A stretch of DNA of 64,000 nucleotides from Oceanihabitans gracilariae (GTDB lineage: Bacteria; Bacteroidota; Bacteroidia; Flavobacteriales; Flavobacteriaceae): the NCBI RefSeq assembly GCF_042684485.1, contig NZ_JBHULM010000007.1, positions 558,001 through 622,000 of the forward strand, read 5' to 3'. The position numbers and the translations under genes are program-made. Under the pieces are notes generated by a model. That model was not told the DNA's origin, searched no databases, and worked only from the letters and a program-made list of their open reading frames with translations. Positions 1-8,563 of this stretch are shown in pieces (position 1 is the stretch's first letter; each line of letters opens with the position of its first letter).

Positions 1-646
1 CTATTTTATCAAGCTTATCAAGAGCAACAGTAAAATCAATAAGTTTATCACTAGCACCAATAACTTCAGCAATACCAGAAAGTATTTTTCTATTATTAAT
101 TTTAATAGTAACCCCTTCTAATTTTAAGTCTGTAAAAACAGCATCATAAAGCTGTATCAATTCTACTTCTTGAAATAAAGAGCTAGAACCAACTACATCT
201 GCATCACACTGAAAAAACTCTCTAAATCTTCCTTTTTGTGGTCTATCTGCACGCCAAACTGGCTGAATTTGGTAACGTTTAAAAGGAAATTCTATTTCAT
301 TTTGATGTTGCACAACATATCTTGCAAAAGGCACTGTAAGATCATAACGAAGTGCTTTTTCAGAGATTTTAGAGGTCATTTTAACCGCATCTTTACTAGC
401 ATAAAGCGCATCATCAACCTTTGACAGATAATCTCCAGAATTTAAAATCTTAAAAATAAGTCTATCTCCTTCTTCTCCATATTTACCCATTAAAGTATCA
501 TAGTTTTCAAAACTTGGCGTTTCTATTGGTTGAAAGCCAAATTGCTGAAAATGTTTTTTAACTACATTAAAAATATAATTACGCTTTGCTACTTGTTCTG
601 GATTAAAATCTCTTGTTCCTTTAGGAATGCTTGGTTTTTGTGCCAT
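1..646 (-). CDS. hisS: Histidyl-tRNA synthetase, N-terminal part (cut by window edge)
   Basis: This is the first 215 codons of a class II aminoacyl-tRNA synthetase that charges tRNA-His in the cytoplasm. The translation begins MAQKPSIPKGTRDFNP, a hallmark HisRS N-terminus (KGTRDFNP at residues 9-16). It continues through LRYDLTVPFARYV and the class II motif 2 block RADRPQKGRFREFFQCD around residues 130-150, where the arginines contact ATP. The start is the ATG at 644-646, the only one giving the canonical N-terminus. The remaining half, with motif 3 and the anticodon-binding domain, lies outside the window. An exact minus-strand TATTTTTG -7-like element sits at 776-783 but lacks a clear -33 partner. 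Confidence 0.95.
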   Translation of the reverse strand, partial: MAQKPSIPKGTRDFNPEQVAKRNYIFNVVKKHFQQFGFQPIETPSFENYDTLMGKYGEEGDRLIFKILNSGDYLSKVDDALYASKDAVKMTSKISEKALRYDLTVPFARYVVQHQNEIEFPFKRYQIQPVWRADRPQKGRFREFFQCDADVVGSSSLFQEVELIQLYDAVFTDLKLEGVTIKINNRKILSGIAEVIGASDKLIDFTVALDKLDKI

Positions 647-876
647 ATTCACTTTTATTTTCCGCAGTGCTAAAACTAAACTTTAGCAGGAATCTCTTTT
701 ATTATTTATCGCCTTTTACTTTTAAACTTCATAAAAAGACACTTTAATTGCCTTTATTTTTAGGTTTAATTAGTGCAAAAATATCATAAATTTTAAAGTG
801 CATCCTAATTATTTGATATTTATAGTAACTTTATCCTGTTTCCATAGTCTTATTAAAAAACAACAAACCAAAAAAC

Positions 877-2118
877 ATGTTTGGACTCGTTAGAGAAAAT
901 ATAAGAATTGCCTTTGATTCTATTAAAAGTCAATTACTACGTACCATTTTAACCGTTTTAATTATTGCCATTGGTATCACAGCTTTGGTTGGTATTTTAA
1001 GCGCTGTTTCTGCTTTAGAAAACACGATTTCTAGTGACTTCTCATCCATGGGCTCTAACACCTTTAACATTCAACGTTATGAGTTTACCACACAACGTAG
1101 AGGTCGTGGCGAAGTACAAAAAATTAACCCAGTAATTAGTTATAGAAATGTAAAAGAGTTTGAAGAAACCTATGAGTTTCCTGGTACTAAAACTTCGGTT
1201 TCTTTCACTGGAACTAGTGGTGCAGAAGTAAAATATGAAAATAAAAAAACAGACCCAGAAGTTACTGTTATTGGTGCTAATGAACATTTTATACAAAATT
1301 CTGGTTTAAAAATTGAAGCAGGTAGAGAACTCAATTTTTTTGATGTAAAAAACAATAGTAACTTATGTGTTATTGGTAGCGATTTAAATAAAGCATTATT
1401 TAAAGACGTAAACCCAATAGGTAAAACCATAAGCGTAAGAGGCGTAAAATTTACTGTAATTGGCACGCTGGAATCTAAAGGAGCTACTTTTGGTAATAAT
1501 TTAGATTTACGTGTTATTATTCCTATTCAAAATGCACGCTCTATTTTTACCTTACCTAATATTAATTATCAAATTAGCATTATGGTAGATAAAAAAGAAA
1601 TGCTAGAAGGCGCACAAGACCAAGCTATTATTACCTTTAGAAACATTCGTGGTTTAAACCCTATAGAAGAAAATAATTTTGGACTAGAGCGTAGTGACGA
1701 TTTAATCAACAAAATTGGATCTATCACTATTTATTTAGAATATGCGGCTTGGATAATTAGTATTATTACCATTTTAGGCTCTTCTATTGCTCTTATGAAT
1801 ATTCTTTTTGTTTCGGTTACCGAAAGAACAAGAGAAATTGGTGTACGTAAAGCTTTAGGCGCAAAAAAGAAAACCATTGCTTTTCAGTTTTTTATGGAAG
1901 CTTTAATCATTGGTCAATTAGGAGGTATTATAGGTATTATCTTTGGTGTATTAATAGGATTACTAGTAGCAACACTAGCCAATTTTAATTTTACAACTCC
2001 TTGGTTTGCTATGTTTAGCGCATTTGCAATTGCCTTTTTAGTTGCTGTAGTTTCTGGTTTATTACCTGCTATTAAAGCGGCTAAACTAGACCCAATTGAA
2101 TCTTTACGTTATGAGTAA
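877..2118 (+). CDS. ABC transporter permease, MacB/FtsX family
   Basis: Inner-membrane permease subunit of a MacB-type ABC transporter. The 413 residues show an N-terminal membrane segment at about 20-45, a long MacB-like periplasmic domain (about 50-280), and a C-terminal FtsX domain with three membrane helices (about 285-405). That domain contains the typical GVRKALGAKKKTIAFQF block just after a helix. The ATG start directly precedes the conserved MFGLVRENIRIAFDSI. No ATPase or membrane-fusion gene lies next to it here, so its partners are probably encoded elsewhere. The substrate cannot be inferred; lipoprotein, peptide or drug export are all possible for this family. Confidence 0.88.
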   Translation: MFGLVRENIRIAFDSIKSQLLRTILTVLIIAIGITALVGILSAVSALENTISSDFSSMGSNTFNIQRYEFTTQRRGRGEVQKINPVISYRNVKEFEETYEFPGTKTSVSFTGTSGAEVKYENKKTDPEVTVIGANEHFIQNSGLKIEAGRELNFFDVKNNSNLCVIGSDLNKALFKDVNPIGKTISVRGVKFTVIGTLESKGATFGNNLDLRVIIPIQNARSIFTLPNINYQISIMVDKKEMLEGAQDQAIITFRNIRGLNPIEENNFGLERSDDLINKIGSITIYLEYAAWIISIITILGSSIALMNILFVSVTERTREIGVRKALGAKKKTIAFQFFMEALIIGQLGGIIGIIFGVLIGLLVATLANFNFTTPWFAMFSAFAIAFLVAVVSGLLPAIKAAKLDPIESLRYE

Positions 2119-2161
2119 ACCTAATTAAACCATTTTATACAACCCATAACCTATCTGCATT

Positions 2162-2245
2162 TTGAAAAAATTAATTGCAATTATTTTCTTATTAATCACC
2201 ACATGTATCTATTCACAAGAAAATAAAAAACCAATAACGTATTAA
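2162..2245 (+). CDS. Tiny signal-peptide ORF (27 aa), possible gene remnant
   Basis: A TTG-initiated 27-codon frame encodes MKKLIAIIFLLITTCIYSQ followed by only eight residues. This is a complete Bacteroidetes-style secretion signal (KK, hydrophobic core, small residue before Q) with almost no mature protein. It starts 43 nt after the permease stop and ends 25 nt before a hairpin terminator, so it would be co-transcribed with the permease. It may be the stump of a deleted secreted-protein gene or a genuine micropeptide; the sequence alone does not decide. Confidence 0.4.
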   Translation: MKKLIAIIFLLITTCIYSQENKKPITY

Positions 2246-2270
2246 AAAAGGTAGTATTGGTAAAATAAAA

Positions 2271-2314
2271 AAAGGTACCTAAAGCTTACAACTTTAGATA
2301 CCTTTACTTTTTTA
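2271..2314. terminator. Bidirectional hairpin terminator
   Basis: Arms 2271-2284 and 2292-2305 pair at 13 of 14 positions around a 7-nt loop. A T-run follows on the plus strand (2308-2313) and an A-run precedes (2264-2273). It can therefore end both the permease transcript and the convergent minus-strand gene. Confidence 0.8.
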
Positions 2315-2356
2315 TATTGTTACTAATAAATGTATAGCAACCATAGTATGGTATTA

Positions 2357-2824
2357 TTAATTAATCAACTTATCTAAATACTTAAATAAATCGCCTTTTG
2401 TAATAACACCACCTTGTTGAATAAGGGTAAACTTATCTTTATTCTTATCTTCAGAATATTCTTTTTTAGCTTGTAAAAACTCTACTTGATCATCCATTAA
2501 GTTTTCTCGTAGCCAGTTAAATCCTTCTTTGGTAGTTATATCTATTCCATTTTTAAGTTGTACAGCTATAACATGCATAACGTCTTCTTTTAAATGAAAC
2601 AAATGCATTTGTTGTGGTGAAATATGCTCTACATATTTTGCTTGATTTAACACACCTTCCCAAACCAAATCGCTAAACACATCTAATTCTTGTTCTGCTA
2701 CTTCTGGTGTATTGGTTTTAATAGTTTCCCATTCACTAGCAGTTATAGATTGTGTTGCTAAAAAATTAATAAATTCTTGGTGCAATTCTTCAAATTGCTC
2801 TTTTGTAAGTCTTGAATATTTCAT
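2357..2824 (-). CDS. Conserved Bacteroidota protein, DUF6495-like
   Basis: A 155-residue soluble protein without signal peptide or membrane segment. It begins MKYSRLTKEQFEELHQEFINFLA and is rich in acidic helices, with a moderately conserved tail GVITKGDLFKYLDKLIN. I recognise it as the small flavobacterial family annotated DUF6495, from memory of its N-terminus; no biochemical role is known to me. It stands alone between a bidirectional terminator and a divergently spaced lipoprotein gene. Confidence 0.65.
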   Translation of the reverse strand: MKYSRLTKEQFEELHQEFINFLATQSITASEWETIKTNTPEVAEQELDVFSDLVWEGVLNQAKYVEHISPQQMHLFHLKEDVMHVIAVQLKNGIDITTKEGFNWLRENLMDDQVEFLQAKKEYSEDKNKDKFTLIQQGGVITKGDLFKYLDKLIN

Positions 2825-2953
2825 TAAAAACTATTTTATTTAATATTTTCGTAAAAACGAAAACGGAATTGTAACATGCTTCCCTATTGCTCAGGGATTT
2901 TAATTTATATTTTAACAGCTATAAGGCATTAACATCCTTATTGCCTTTTAAAT

Positions 2954-3856
2954 TTATTTGGTAACACCTAAAGCCTTTGCTGCTGCAAAAGGTCTATCTG
3001 TAGCAAAAACATCTATTCCTTTTTTATACCATACCTTATAAAGGTTTTCTCCTTTTGCTGCTGCTTGCTTATCTAAGTTTCCTAAAGTACCTAAAATGGT
3101 TTTTATACCATAAGACTGTATTTTTTTATAAAAAGCATCTGCTGATAATCGCGTTCCTGTAAAAGCCAACATATTTTCGGTTGGTATATTAGAGTGTAAT
3201 AACCAATCTAATTCCTTTTCATTTCTTGCAGATACAGATAACAATAATTCTGGCGCAAGCTTATATGCTTTTTCTGCTTGTTTTAAATCATAGGTAATAA
3301 TAACACAAACATCTTCTGCATTTTCTGCTCTAATGGCATCTAATACAGTTTCAATGGCTACGCTTCGTTTAATATCTACAGTTAAAACCACATTATTAGA
3401 TTTTGCCCATTGTAAAACGGAAGAAAATAACGGAATTTTAAATTCTGTTGCATTACCAAAATCGTCCTTTAAATGAAAAGCTTGTAACTCTTGGTAAGTA
3501 AAATCAATTAATTTTCCAGATCCTGTAGTCGTTCTATCTATAGTATTATCATGTAATAATACCAATTGGTTATCTTTTGTTTTGGCCACATCAATTTCAA
3601 AAATAGCAGTTGGTATATTGCTATACACATATGCTAAAGTTTCTATGGCATTTTCAGGATAATTGGTAATACTTTTTCCGCCACGATGTACACTAATAAT
3701 AGCATCTGCATTGGGTTGAAACTTAAAGCTTTCAATTAAAGCCGATTTTTTAATCGATTCTTGTACTGTTTCATTGCTAGTACTTGCTTCAGAAGCATTT
3801 TTCTTACAAGAAATTACTAAAACAAATAGTACTATAAAATATAATGGTTTGCGCAT
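2954..3856 (-). CDS. Glycerophosphodiester phosphodiesterase family lipoprotein
   Basis: A secreted lipoprotein of the GDPD TIM-barrel family, which hydrolyses glycerophosphodiesters to glycerol-3-phosphate and an alcohol. The signal ends in a lipobox with Cys17 (VISC), placing it on the outer or periplasmic face of a membrane. Catalytic and metal residues are visible: HRGG with His57 and Arg58, PEN with Glu68, Glu87 and Asp89 in FEIDV, and LHDNTIDRTTTG with His102. At 300 residues it has normal family length. A role in phospholipid headgroup scavenging is inferred. Confidence 0.88.
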   Translation of the reverse strand: MRKPLYFIVLFVLVISCKKNASEASTSNETVQESIKKSALIESFKFQPNADAIISVHRGGKSITNYPENAIETLAYVYSNIPTAIFEIDVAKTKDNQLVLLHDNTIDRTTTGSGKLIDFTYQELQAFHLKDDFGNATEFKIPLFSSVLQWAKSNNVVLTVDIKRSVAIETVLDAIRAENAEDVCVIITYDLKQAEKAYKLAPELLLSVSARNEKELDWLLHSNIPTENMLAFTGTRLSADAFYKKIQSYGIKTILGTLGNLDKQAAAKGENLYKVWYKKGIDVFATDRPFAAAKALGVTK

Positions 3857-3903
3857 ATGTATTCTGTTACTTAAACCTTTTACTAGTAAAAACTAGATTT
3901 TTA

Positions 3904-3943
3904 AAATAAAAAAAACCGTTTAGAATAGCTCCAAACGGTTTTT
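3904..3943 (-). terminator. Terminator of the rpsF-rpsR-rplI operon
   Basis: Eleven-base-pair stem (3911-3921 with 3933-3943, core CCGTTT/AAACGG). On the minus strand an eight-T run follows the stem, fitting a factor-independent terminator 20 nt after rplI. Confidence 0.85.
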
Positions 3944-3962
3944 AATAATGTGATTTAAAATA

Positions 3963-4406
3963 TTAAGCTTGAGCTATTACTTCAAAAGATAATTCAACAG
4001 TAACCTCTCTGTGTAAACGAATAGTAGCATCATACTTACCTAAACGTTTTACAGTAGTAACTGTAATGAATTTTTTATCAATTTCTTGACCTTCTTTTGC
4101 TAAAGCTTCAGCTAAGTTAATGTTGTTAATAGATCCAAATAATTTGTCTCCAGAACCAACTTTAGCAGGTATTTTAATTTCTAATGCTTTAAGTGCATCT
4201 GCAACTTTGTTAGCATCGTCTATAATTTTCTTTTCTTTAAAAGCTCTTTGCTTTATGTTTTCAGCTAATACTTTCTTTGCAGAAGCAGTAGCAATAACAG
4301 CGTGACCAGAAGGAATTAAAAAGTTTCTACCATAACCGTTCTTAACCGTTACAACATCGTCTTTAAATCCTAAGTTTTCAACGTCTTGTTTTAATATAAG
4401 TTCCAT
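3963..4406 (-). CDS. rplI: 50S ribosomal protein L9
   Basis: Large-subunit protein L9 binds 23S rRNA with its N-domain and extends as an elongated linker from the ribosome. The 147 residues start MELILKQDVENLGFKDDVVTVKNGYGRNFLIPSG, the textbook L9 N-domain with the NGYGRNFL rRNA-binding signature at about 23-30. A helical linker and a C-terminal domain ending in VTVELSFEVIAQA follow. It is the last gene of rpsF-rpsR-rplI, 13 nt after rpsR, the arrangement found widely in bacteria. Confidence 0.97.
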   Translation of the reverse strand: MELILKQDVENLGFKDDVVTVKNGYGRNFLIPSGHAVIATASAKKVLAENIKQRAFKEKKIIDDANKVADALKALEIKIPAKVGSGDKLFGSINNINLAEALAKEGQEIDKKFITVTTVKRLGKYDATIRLHREVTVELSFEVIAQA

Positions 4407-4419
4407 TGTTATGCGTATT

Positions 4420-4719
4420 TTATTTTAATAAATCTGCCACATATGGCATTAATGCTAAGTGACGTGCTCTTTTTACAGCAACAGACACTTTTCTTTGATA
4501 TTTTAATGAAGTTCCTGTTAAACGTCTTGGTAAAATTTTACCTTGTTCGTTTACAAAACCTAATAACCAGTCTGCATCTTTATAATCTACATACTTGATT
4601 CCAGATTTTTTGAAACGACAGTACTTTTTATTCTTGTTCGTTTCTATATTAAGAGGAGTTAAATATCTAATTTCTCCGTCTTTTTTTCCTTTAGATTGTT
4701 GTTCTATAGTGCTTGCCAT
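4420..4719 (-). CDS. rpsR: 30S ribosomal protein S18
   Basis: Small-subunit protein S18 pairs with S6 on the 30S platform. The core KKYCRFKKSGIKYVDYKD followed by GKILPRRLTGTSLKYQRKVSVAVKRARHLALMP is diagnostic. The 99-residue length reflects a basic N-terminal extension common in Bacteroidota. It starts 2 nt after the rpsF stop, so the two partners are produced together by likely translational coupling. Confidence 0.97.
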   Translation of the reverse strand: MASTIEQQSKGKKDGEIRYLTPLNIETNKNKKYCRFKKSGIKYVDYKDADWLLGFVNEQGKILPRRLTGTSLKYQRKVSVAVKRARHLALMPYVADLLK

Positions 4720-4721
4720 GA

Positions 4722-5060
4722 TTATGCTTTTTGTTTTAGTTTAGCTCTTCTTCTTTCTGCCCACGAAATCGCGTGCTTATCTAAAGATACTGTTAAGTAA
4801 CGCATAAAACGCTCATCACGTCTAAACTCTACTTCTAAAGGGTTAATAACTTCACCATCTACTTGGTATTCGAATAAGTGATAAAAACCACTCTTTTTGT
4901 TTTGAATTGGGTAAGCTAATTTTTTTAAGCCCCAATCTTCTTTGGCTACCATCTTTGCTCCTCTAGAAACAAGAAAATCTTCGTATTTCTTTACTGTTTC
5001 CTTTATCTGTGTCTCAGATAAAACGGGATTTAAGATGAAAACAGTTTCATAATGATTCAT
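4722..5060 (-). CDS. rpsF: 30S ribosomal protein S6
   Basis: Small-subunit protein S6. The 112 residues begin MNHYETVFILNPVLSETQIKETV, the usual S6 opening, and carry KKLAYPIQNKKSGFYHLFEY and DERFMRYLTVSLDKHA. It is the first gene of the three-gene ribosomal operon and is preceded by a well-formed Bacteroidetes promoter 33 nt upstream of its start. Nothing is unusual in length or sequence. Confidence 0.97.
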   Translation of the reverse strand: MNHYETVFILNPVLSETQIKETVKKYEDFLVSRGAKMVAKEDWGLKKLAYPIQNKKSGFYHLFEYQVDGEVINPLEVEFRRDERFMRYLTVSLDKHAISWAERRRAKLKQKA

Positions 5061-5092
5061 AAAAATCTAATTTATTTGTTAAAAATTGGCTG

Positions 5093-5123
5093 CAAAAGTA
5101 AGCCTTTTTATTTAAAGAACCAA
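5093..5123 (-). promoter_or_regulatory. Promoter of rpsF-rpsR-rplI
   Basis: On the minus strand, TTG (5121-5123) is followed after 20 nt by TACTTTTG (5093-5100). This is an exact match to the Bacteroidetes consensus TTG / TAnnTTTG. The predicted start of transcription is near 5087. Confidence 0.7.
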
Positions 5124-5281
5124 CAAAACATAAAATAATCTTACAAAATTATACCGCTTTTTTTCTGCTATAAATAAAACGTTAATAATTTGTTAAAACT
5201 AACATTTAGTCGGTGTTTTTTGGTTTTTATCCGAATTATTCGTACTATTGTCGATATCTTAACCGAATAAACATAAATGTT

Positions 5282-5977
5282 ATGACTTTAAACTGTGTAG
5301 TAGTTGATGATTCAGCAATACAACGTCTGTCAATTGTTAAACTAATTGAAAATCATTCTTCTCTGAATTTAATTGCAGAATATAGTAGCGCTTTAGAAAC
5401 AAAAAATGGTTTAAATACACATAAAGTAGATTTAATCTTTTTAGATATTGAAATGCCAGTTCTAAACGGATTTGAATTATTAGATGTATTAAATAATAAA
5501 CCACAAATTATTTTTGTTACTGGTAAAACCGAATACGCTTTTAAAGCATTTAATTATGATGCTACAGACTATTTGCAAAAACCAATTACCAAAGAACGTT
5601 TTAACACTGCAGTTGAAAAAGCTTTAGAATATCACAAACTAAAGTTAGATTTTAACGAAGCAGAAGGCGAACACATTTTTGTTAAGAGTAACCTAAAAAA
5701 ACGTAAAGTTTACATTAAAGATATTAAATGGATTGAAGCTCTTGGTGACTACGTAAAACTAGTAACTGAAGAAACGAGTCTTGTGGTACTATCTACAATG
5801 AAAGCTTTTGAACATGAGTTACCAGAAGGTAAGTTTTTAAGAATTCATAAATCATACATAGTTAATCTAGATAAAGTAGATAGATTTAACAGCAAAAATG
5901 TAGAAGTTGGCGCTTATGAGATTCCGTTAAGTAGAAACAAAAAAACACAACTAGTTGAAGCTTTAAACAACAACTAG
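5282..5977 (+). CDS. LytTR-family response regulator
   Basis: Cytoplasmic two-component response regulator. Residues 1-120 form a receiver domain with acidic pocket Asp9/Asp10, phospho-acceptor Asp55 in LIFLDIEMP, Thr80 and Lys100 (LQKP). Residues 130-228 form a LytTR DNA-binding domain (IKWIEALGDYVKLVT, FLRIHKSYIVNLDKV). The frame is open from 5213, but the ATG at 5282 gives the canonical MTLNCVVVDD receiver start, so it is chosen. No histidine kinase is adjacent; the cognate sensor is probably elsewhere. A terminator follows 22 nt after the stop. Confidence 0.92.
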   Translation: MTLNCVVVDDSAIQRLSIVKLIENHSSLNLIAEYSSALETKNGLNTHKVDLIFLDIEMPVLNGFELLDVLNNKPQIIFVTGKTEYAFKAFNYDATDYLQKPITKERFNTAVEKALEYHKLKLDFNEAEGEHIFVKSNLKKRKVYIKDIKWIEALGDYVKLVTEETSLVVLSTMKAFEHELPEGKFLRIHKSYIVNLDKVDRFNSKNVEVGAYEIPLSRNKKTQLVEALNNN

Positions 5978-5999
5978 TCATAACATATACCTAATAATG

Positions 6000-6029
6000 A
6001 AGTCCAACTTTTGTTGGACTTTTTTTTTG
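6000..6029 (+). terminator. Terminator after the LytTR regulator
   Basis: Stem AAGTCCAAC / GTTGGACTT around a four-T loop, followed by a run of nine T (6020-6028), is a classical factor-independent terminator. It lies just before the convergent priA stop. Confidence 0.9.
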
Positions 6030-6038
6030 CTTTAAAAC

Positions 6039-8489
6039 TTAGTAATTATCTACATTTAAAATAACACGTACAGACCTAAAATCTTTTACAGCATTAAAAC
6101 TAGTATCTATTTTATGAATAGCTTCTTTAGTTTTACCTAAAGATTGTTTTGGTGGTATTTTAATTAAAATGTTTTTATGAAACTGGTTTCTAATTCTAGA
6201 AACTGGCGGAAATTCTGGACCTAAAACAAAAGCAGCAAAAACTTGACGCAAAGATTTTGCATACCAATCTGCAGCCATATTTACTCGATTATAATCTTTA
6301 TGTTTTAAAGTAATTTTTATTTGCCTGTATACTGGTGGATATTTAAAATTAAATCTTTCATCCATTTGCTCTTTATACATGCCTAAATAATCATTGGTAG
6401 AAACCTGTTGTAATATTTTATGAAACGGATTATAGGTTTGTATTAATACTTTTCCGCGTTCTTCGGTACGACCTGCTCTACCAGAAACCTGAAGCATTAA
6501 TTGAAAACTGCGTTCATGTGCTCTAAAATCTGGAAAATTAAGCATATTGTCTGCATTCATAATACCTACTAACCTCACGTTTCTAAAATCTAAACCTTTG
6601 GTTAACATTTGTGTTCCCACCAAAATATCTACTTCCTGTTGCTCAAAAGATGTAATTATTTTTTCATAACCATACTTACCTCGCGTTGTATCTAAATCCA
6701 TTCTGGCTACTTTATGGTTAGGAAACAACTCCTTTACCTCTACTTCTATCTGCTCTGTACCAAAACCCTTACTATCTATATCAGGACTACCACAAGCCAT
6801 ACATTTTAGCAACATAGCAGAATGATATCCACAATAATGGCAACGCAATTGATTTCTGTATTGATGATAAGTTAAACTTACATCACAGTTTGGACATTGT
6901 GGCGAATTACCACAAGTATTACACTCTACAATTGGCGAAAAACCTCTTCTGTTTTGAAAGAGTATAATTTGCTGACCAGCTTTTAAGGTTTCTGCCATTT
7001 CTTCTAGCATTCTATCGCTAAAATGGCCTTTCATTTTTTTACGTTTATGCTTGTCTTTTATATCTACCAATTCAATTTCTGGCATCAAAACATTATTAAA
7101 ACGTGTTTTTAATGCCACAAAACCATATTTGTTCTGTCTAGCATTATAGTAACTCTCTAAGCTTGGTGTAGCAGATCCTAACAAGGTTTTTGCCTTAAAA
7201 ATATTGGCTAAAACCACTGCTGCATCTCTTGCATGATATCTTGGTGCAGGATCAAACTGTTTAAAAGATTGCTCATGTTCTTCATCTACCAATATTAATC
7301 CTAAGTTTTTAAATGGTAAAAATATAGAAGACCTAGCACCTAATATTATTTGCGCTTTCGCGGAATTGTTTAGCAAATTAGTATAGACTTCTACTCTTTC
7401 ATGAATGGAATACTTAGAGTGAAATACAGCTACTTGCTCTCCAAAATAATTCTGAAGCCTAGAAACTAACTGTGTGGTTAATGCTATCTCAGGAAGCAAG
7501 TACAAAACCTGTTCTCCTTTTGCCAAAGCTTCTTCAATAAGTTTGACATAAATTTCGGTTTTACCAGAAGAAGTAACACCATGTAATAAAGTTACAGCAT
7601 GTGTTTTAAAAGAAGTTTTAACTTCTTCAAAAGCTTTTATTTGATGCTCATTTAATTGTTTTGAAGCTTCGTTTTCTTCACCAAAATAATTAACTCTATC
7701 GGTTTGAATGTGATATTCTTCTAATATACCTTTATCTACCAGTGTTTTTATAATTGCTGAAGATGCTTGACTCGCTTCGGTTAGCTCTGCAACCTTAATA
7801 GGCTTGTTGCTTTTAGCAGACAACATAAACAAGGTCATAATTACTTGTTTCTGTTTTGGTGCTCTATTTAAGGCTTCTAAAACATTTTGTAAGGACGTTT
7901 CTGAAGTATAATCACTATGCAGTTTTACATATCTTACATACTTTGGTTTATATTTTTCATAAATCTCTTCTTGCAAATGAATGGCTTCTTTTTCTAAAAG
8001 CCTTTTAATTACAGGAAGCACGTTCTTTTTATCTAGAATAGATATTAGGTCTTGAATTTTTAAAGACGATTGATACTGTAGTGCTTCGTACACCAAAAAC
8101 TCATCATCTTTTAAATCTTCATTTGCAATCTCTTTTTCGTTATTCTTGCTAATTATAGTTTCACTTTCTAACAAAAATGCACTAGGTAAAGCTGCACGCA
8201 TAACATCACCTAGAGTACACATATAATAATTAGAAATCCATTGCCAAAAAGATAATTGTTCTGGATTAACTATTGGTGTTTCGTCTAAAATTTGATGAAT
8301 ATCTTTAGCTTCATACACCAAAGGTTTGTTGGTATGAATACTATGCACAAGTGCTGTGTACATTTTTGTTTTACCAAAAGGAACAGCCACACGCATGCCT
8401 ACCTGCAAAAAAGAGGCTTCTGCTTCTGTTATACTATAGGTAAATAGTTTTTCTAGCGGAACTGGTAAAATGACGTCTATATAATACAA
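6039..8489 (-). CDS. priA: Primosomal protein N' (replication restart helicase PriA)
   Basis: Superfamily 2 DNA helicase that recognises stalled forks and reloads the replisome. The 816 residues show an N-terminal DNA-binding part (about 1-200), Walker A GVTSSGKT at 304-311, DEEH at 402-405 and GSATPS near 438. Eight zinc-binding cysteines are present (523, 526, 532, 535, 550, 553, 563, 566), followed by helicase motifs V-VI (GTQMLTKGLDF, QVSGRAGR). All expected motifs are intact. It is the third gene of a nadC-yihY-priA minus-strand run, with gaps of 66 and 74 nt. Confidence 0.97.
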   Translation of the reverse strand: MYYIDVILPVPLEKLFTYSITEAEASFLQVGMRVAVPFGKTKMYTALVHSIHTNKPLVYEAKDIHQILDETPIVNPEQLSFWQWISNYYMCTLGDVMRAALPSAFLLESETIISKNNEKEIANEDLKDDEFLVYEALQYQSSLKIQDLISILDKKNVLPVIKRLLEKEAIHLQEEIYEKYKPKYVRYVKLHSDYTSETSLQNVLEALNRAPKQKQVIMTLFMLSAKSNKPIKVAELTEASQASSAIIKTLVDKGILEEYHIQTDRVNYFGEENEASKQLNEHQIKAFEEVKTSFKTHAVTLLHGVTSSGKTEIYVKLIEEALAKGEQVLYLLPEIALTTQLVSRLQNYFGEQVAVFHSKYSIHERVEVYTNLLNNSAKAQIILGARSSIFLPFKNLGLILVDEEHEQSFKQFDPAPRYHARDAAVVLANIFKAKTLLGSATPSLESYYNARQNKYGFVALKTRFNNVLMPEIELVDIKDKHKRKKMKGHFSDRMLEEMAETLKAGQQIILFQNRRGFSPIVECNTCGNSPQCPNCDVSLTYHQYRNQLRCHYCGYHSAMLLKCMACGSPDIDSKGFGTEQIEVEVKELFPNHKVARMDLDTTRGKYGYEKIITSFEQQEVDILVGTQMLTKGLDFRNVRLVGIMNADNMLNFPDFRAHERSFQLMLQVSGRAGRTEERGKVLIQTYNPFHKILQQVSTNDYLGMYKEQMDERFNFKYPPVYRQIKITLKHKDYNRVNMAADWYAKSLRQVFAAFVLGPEFPPVSRIRNQFHKNILIKIPPKQSLGKTKEAIHKIDTSFNAVKDFRSVRVILNVDNY

Positions 8490-8563
8490 GATTAATAAGT
8501 ATTAAATATTTGATTAGTATGCTTTAAATTACGCAACGCTCTTCTGTTTTAAAGGTGAAAAAA

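Noticed and set aside
5213..5281. Longer N-terminus for the LytTR regulator
   Set aside because: The extra 23 residues are not part of a receiver domain; ATG 5282 gives the conserved start.
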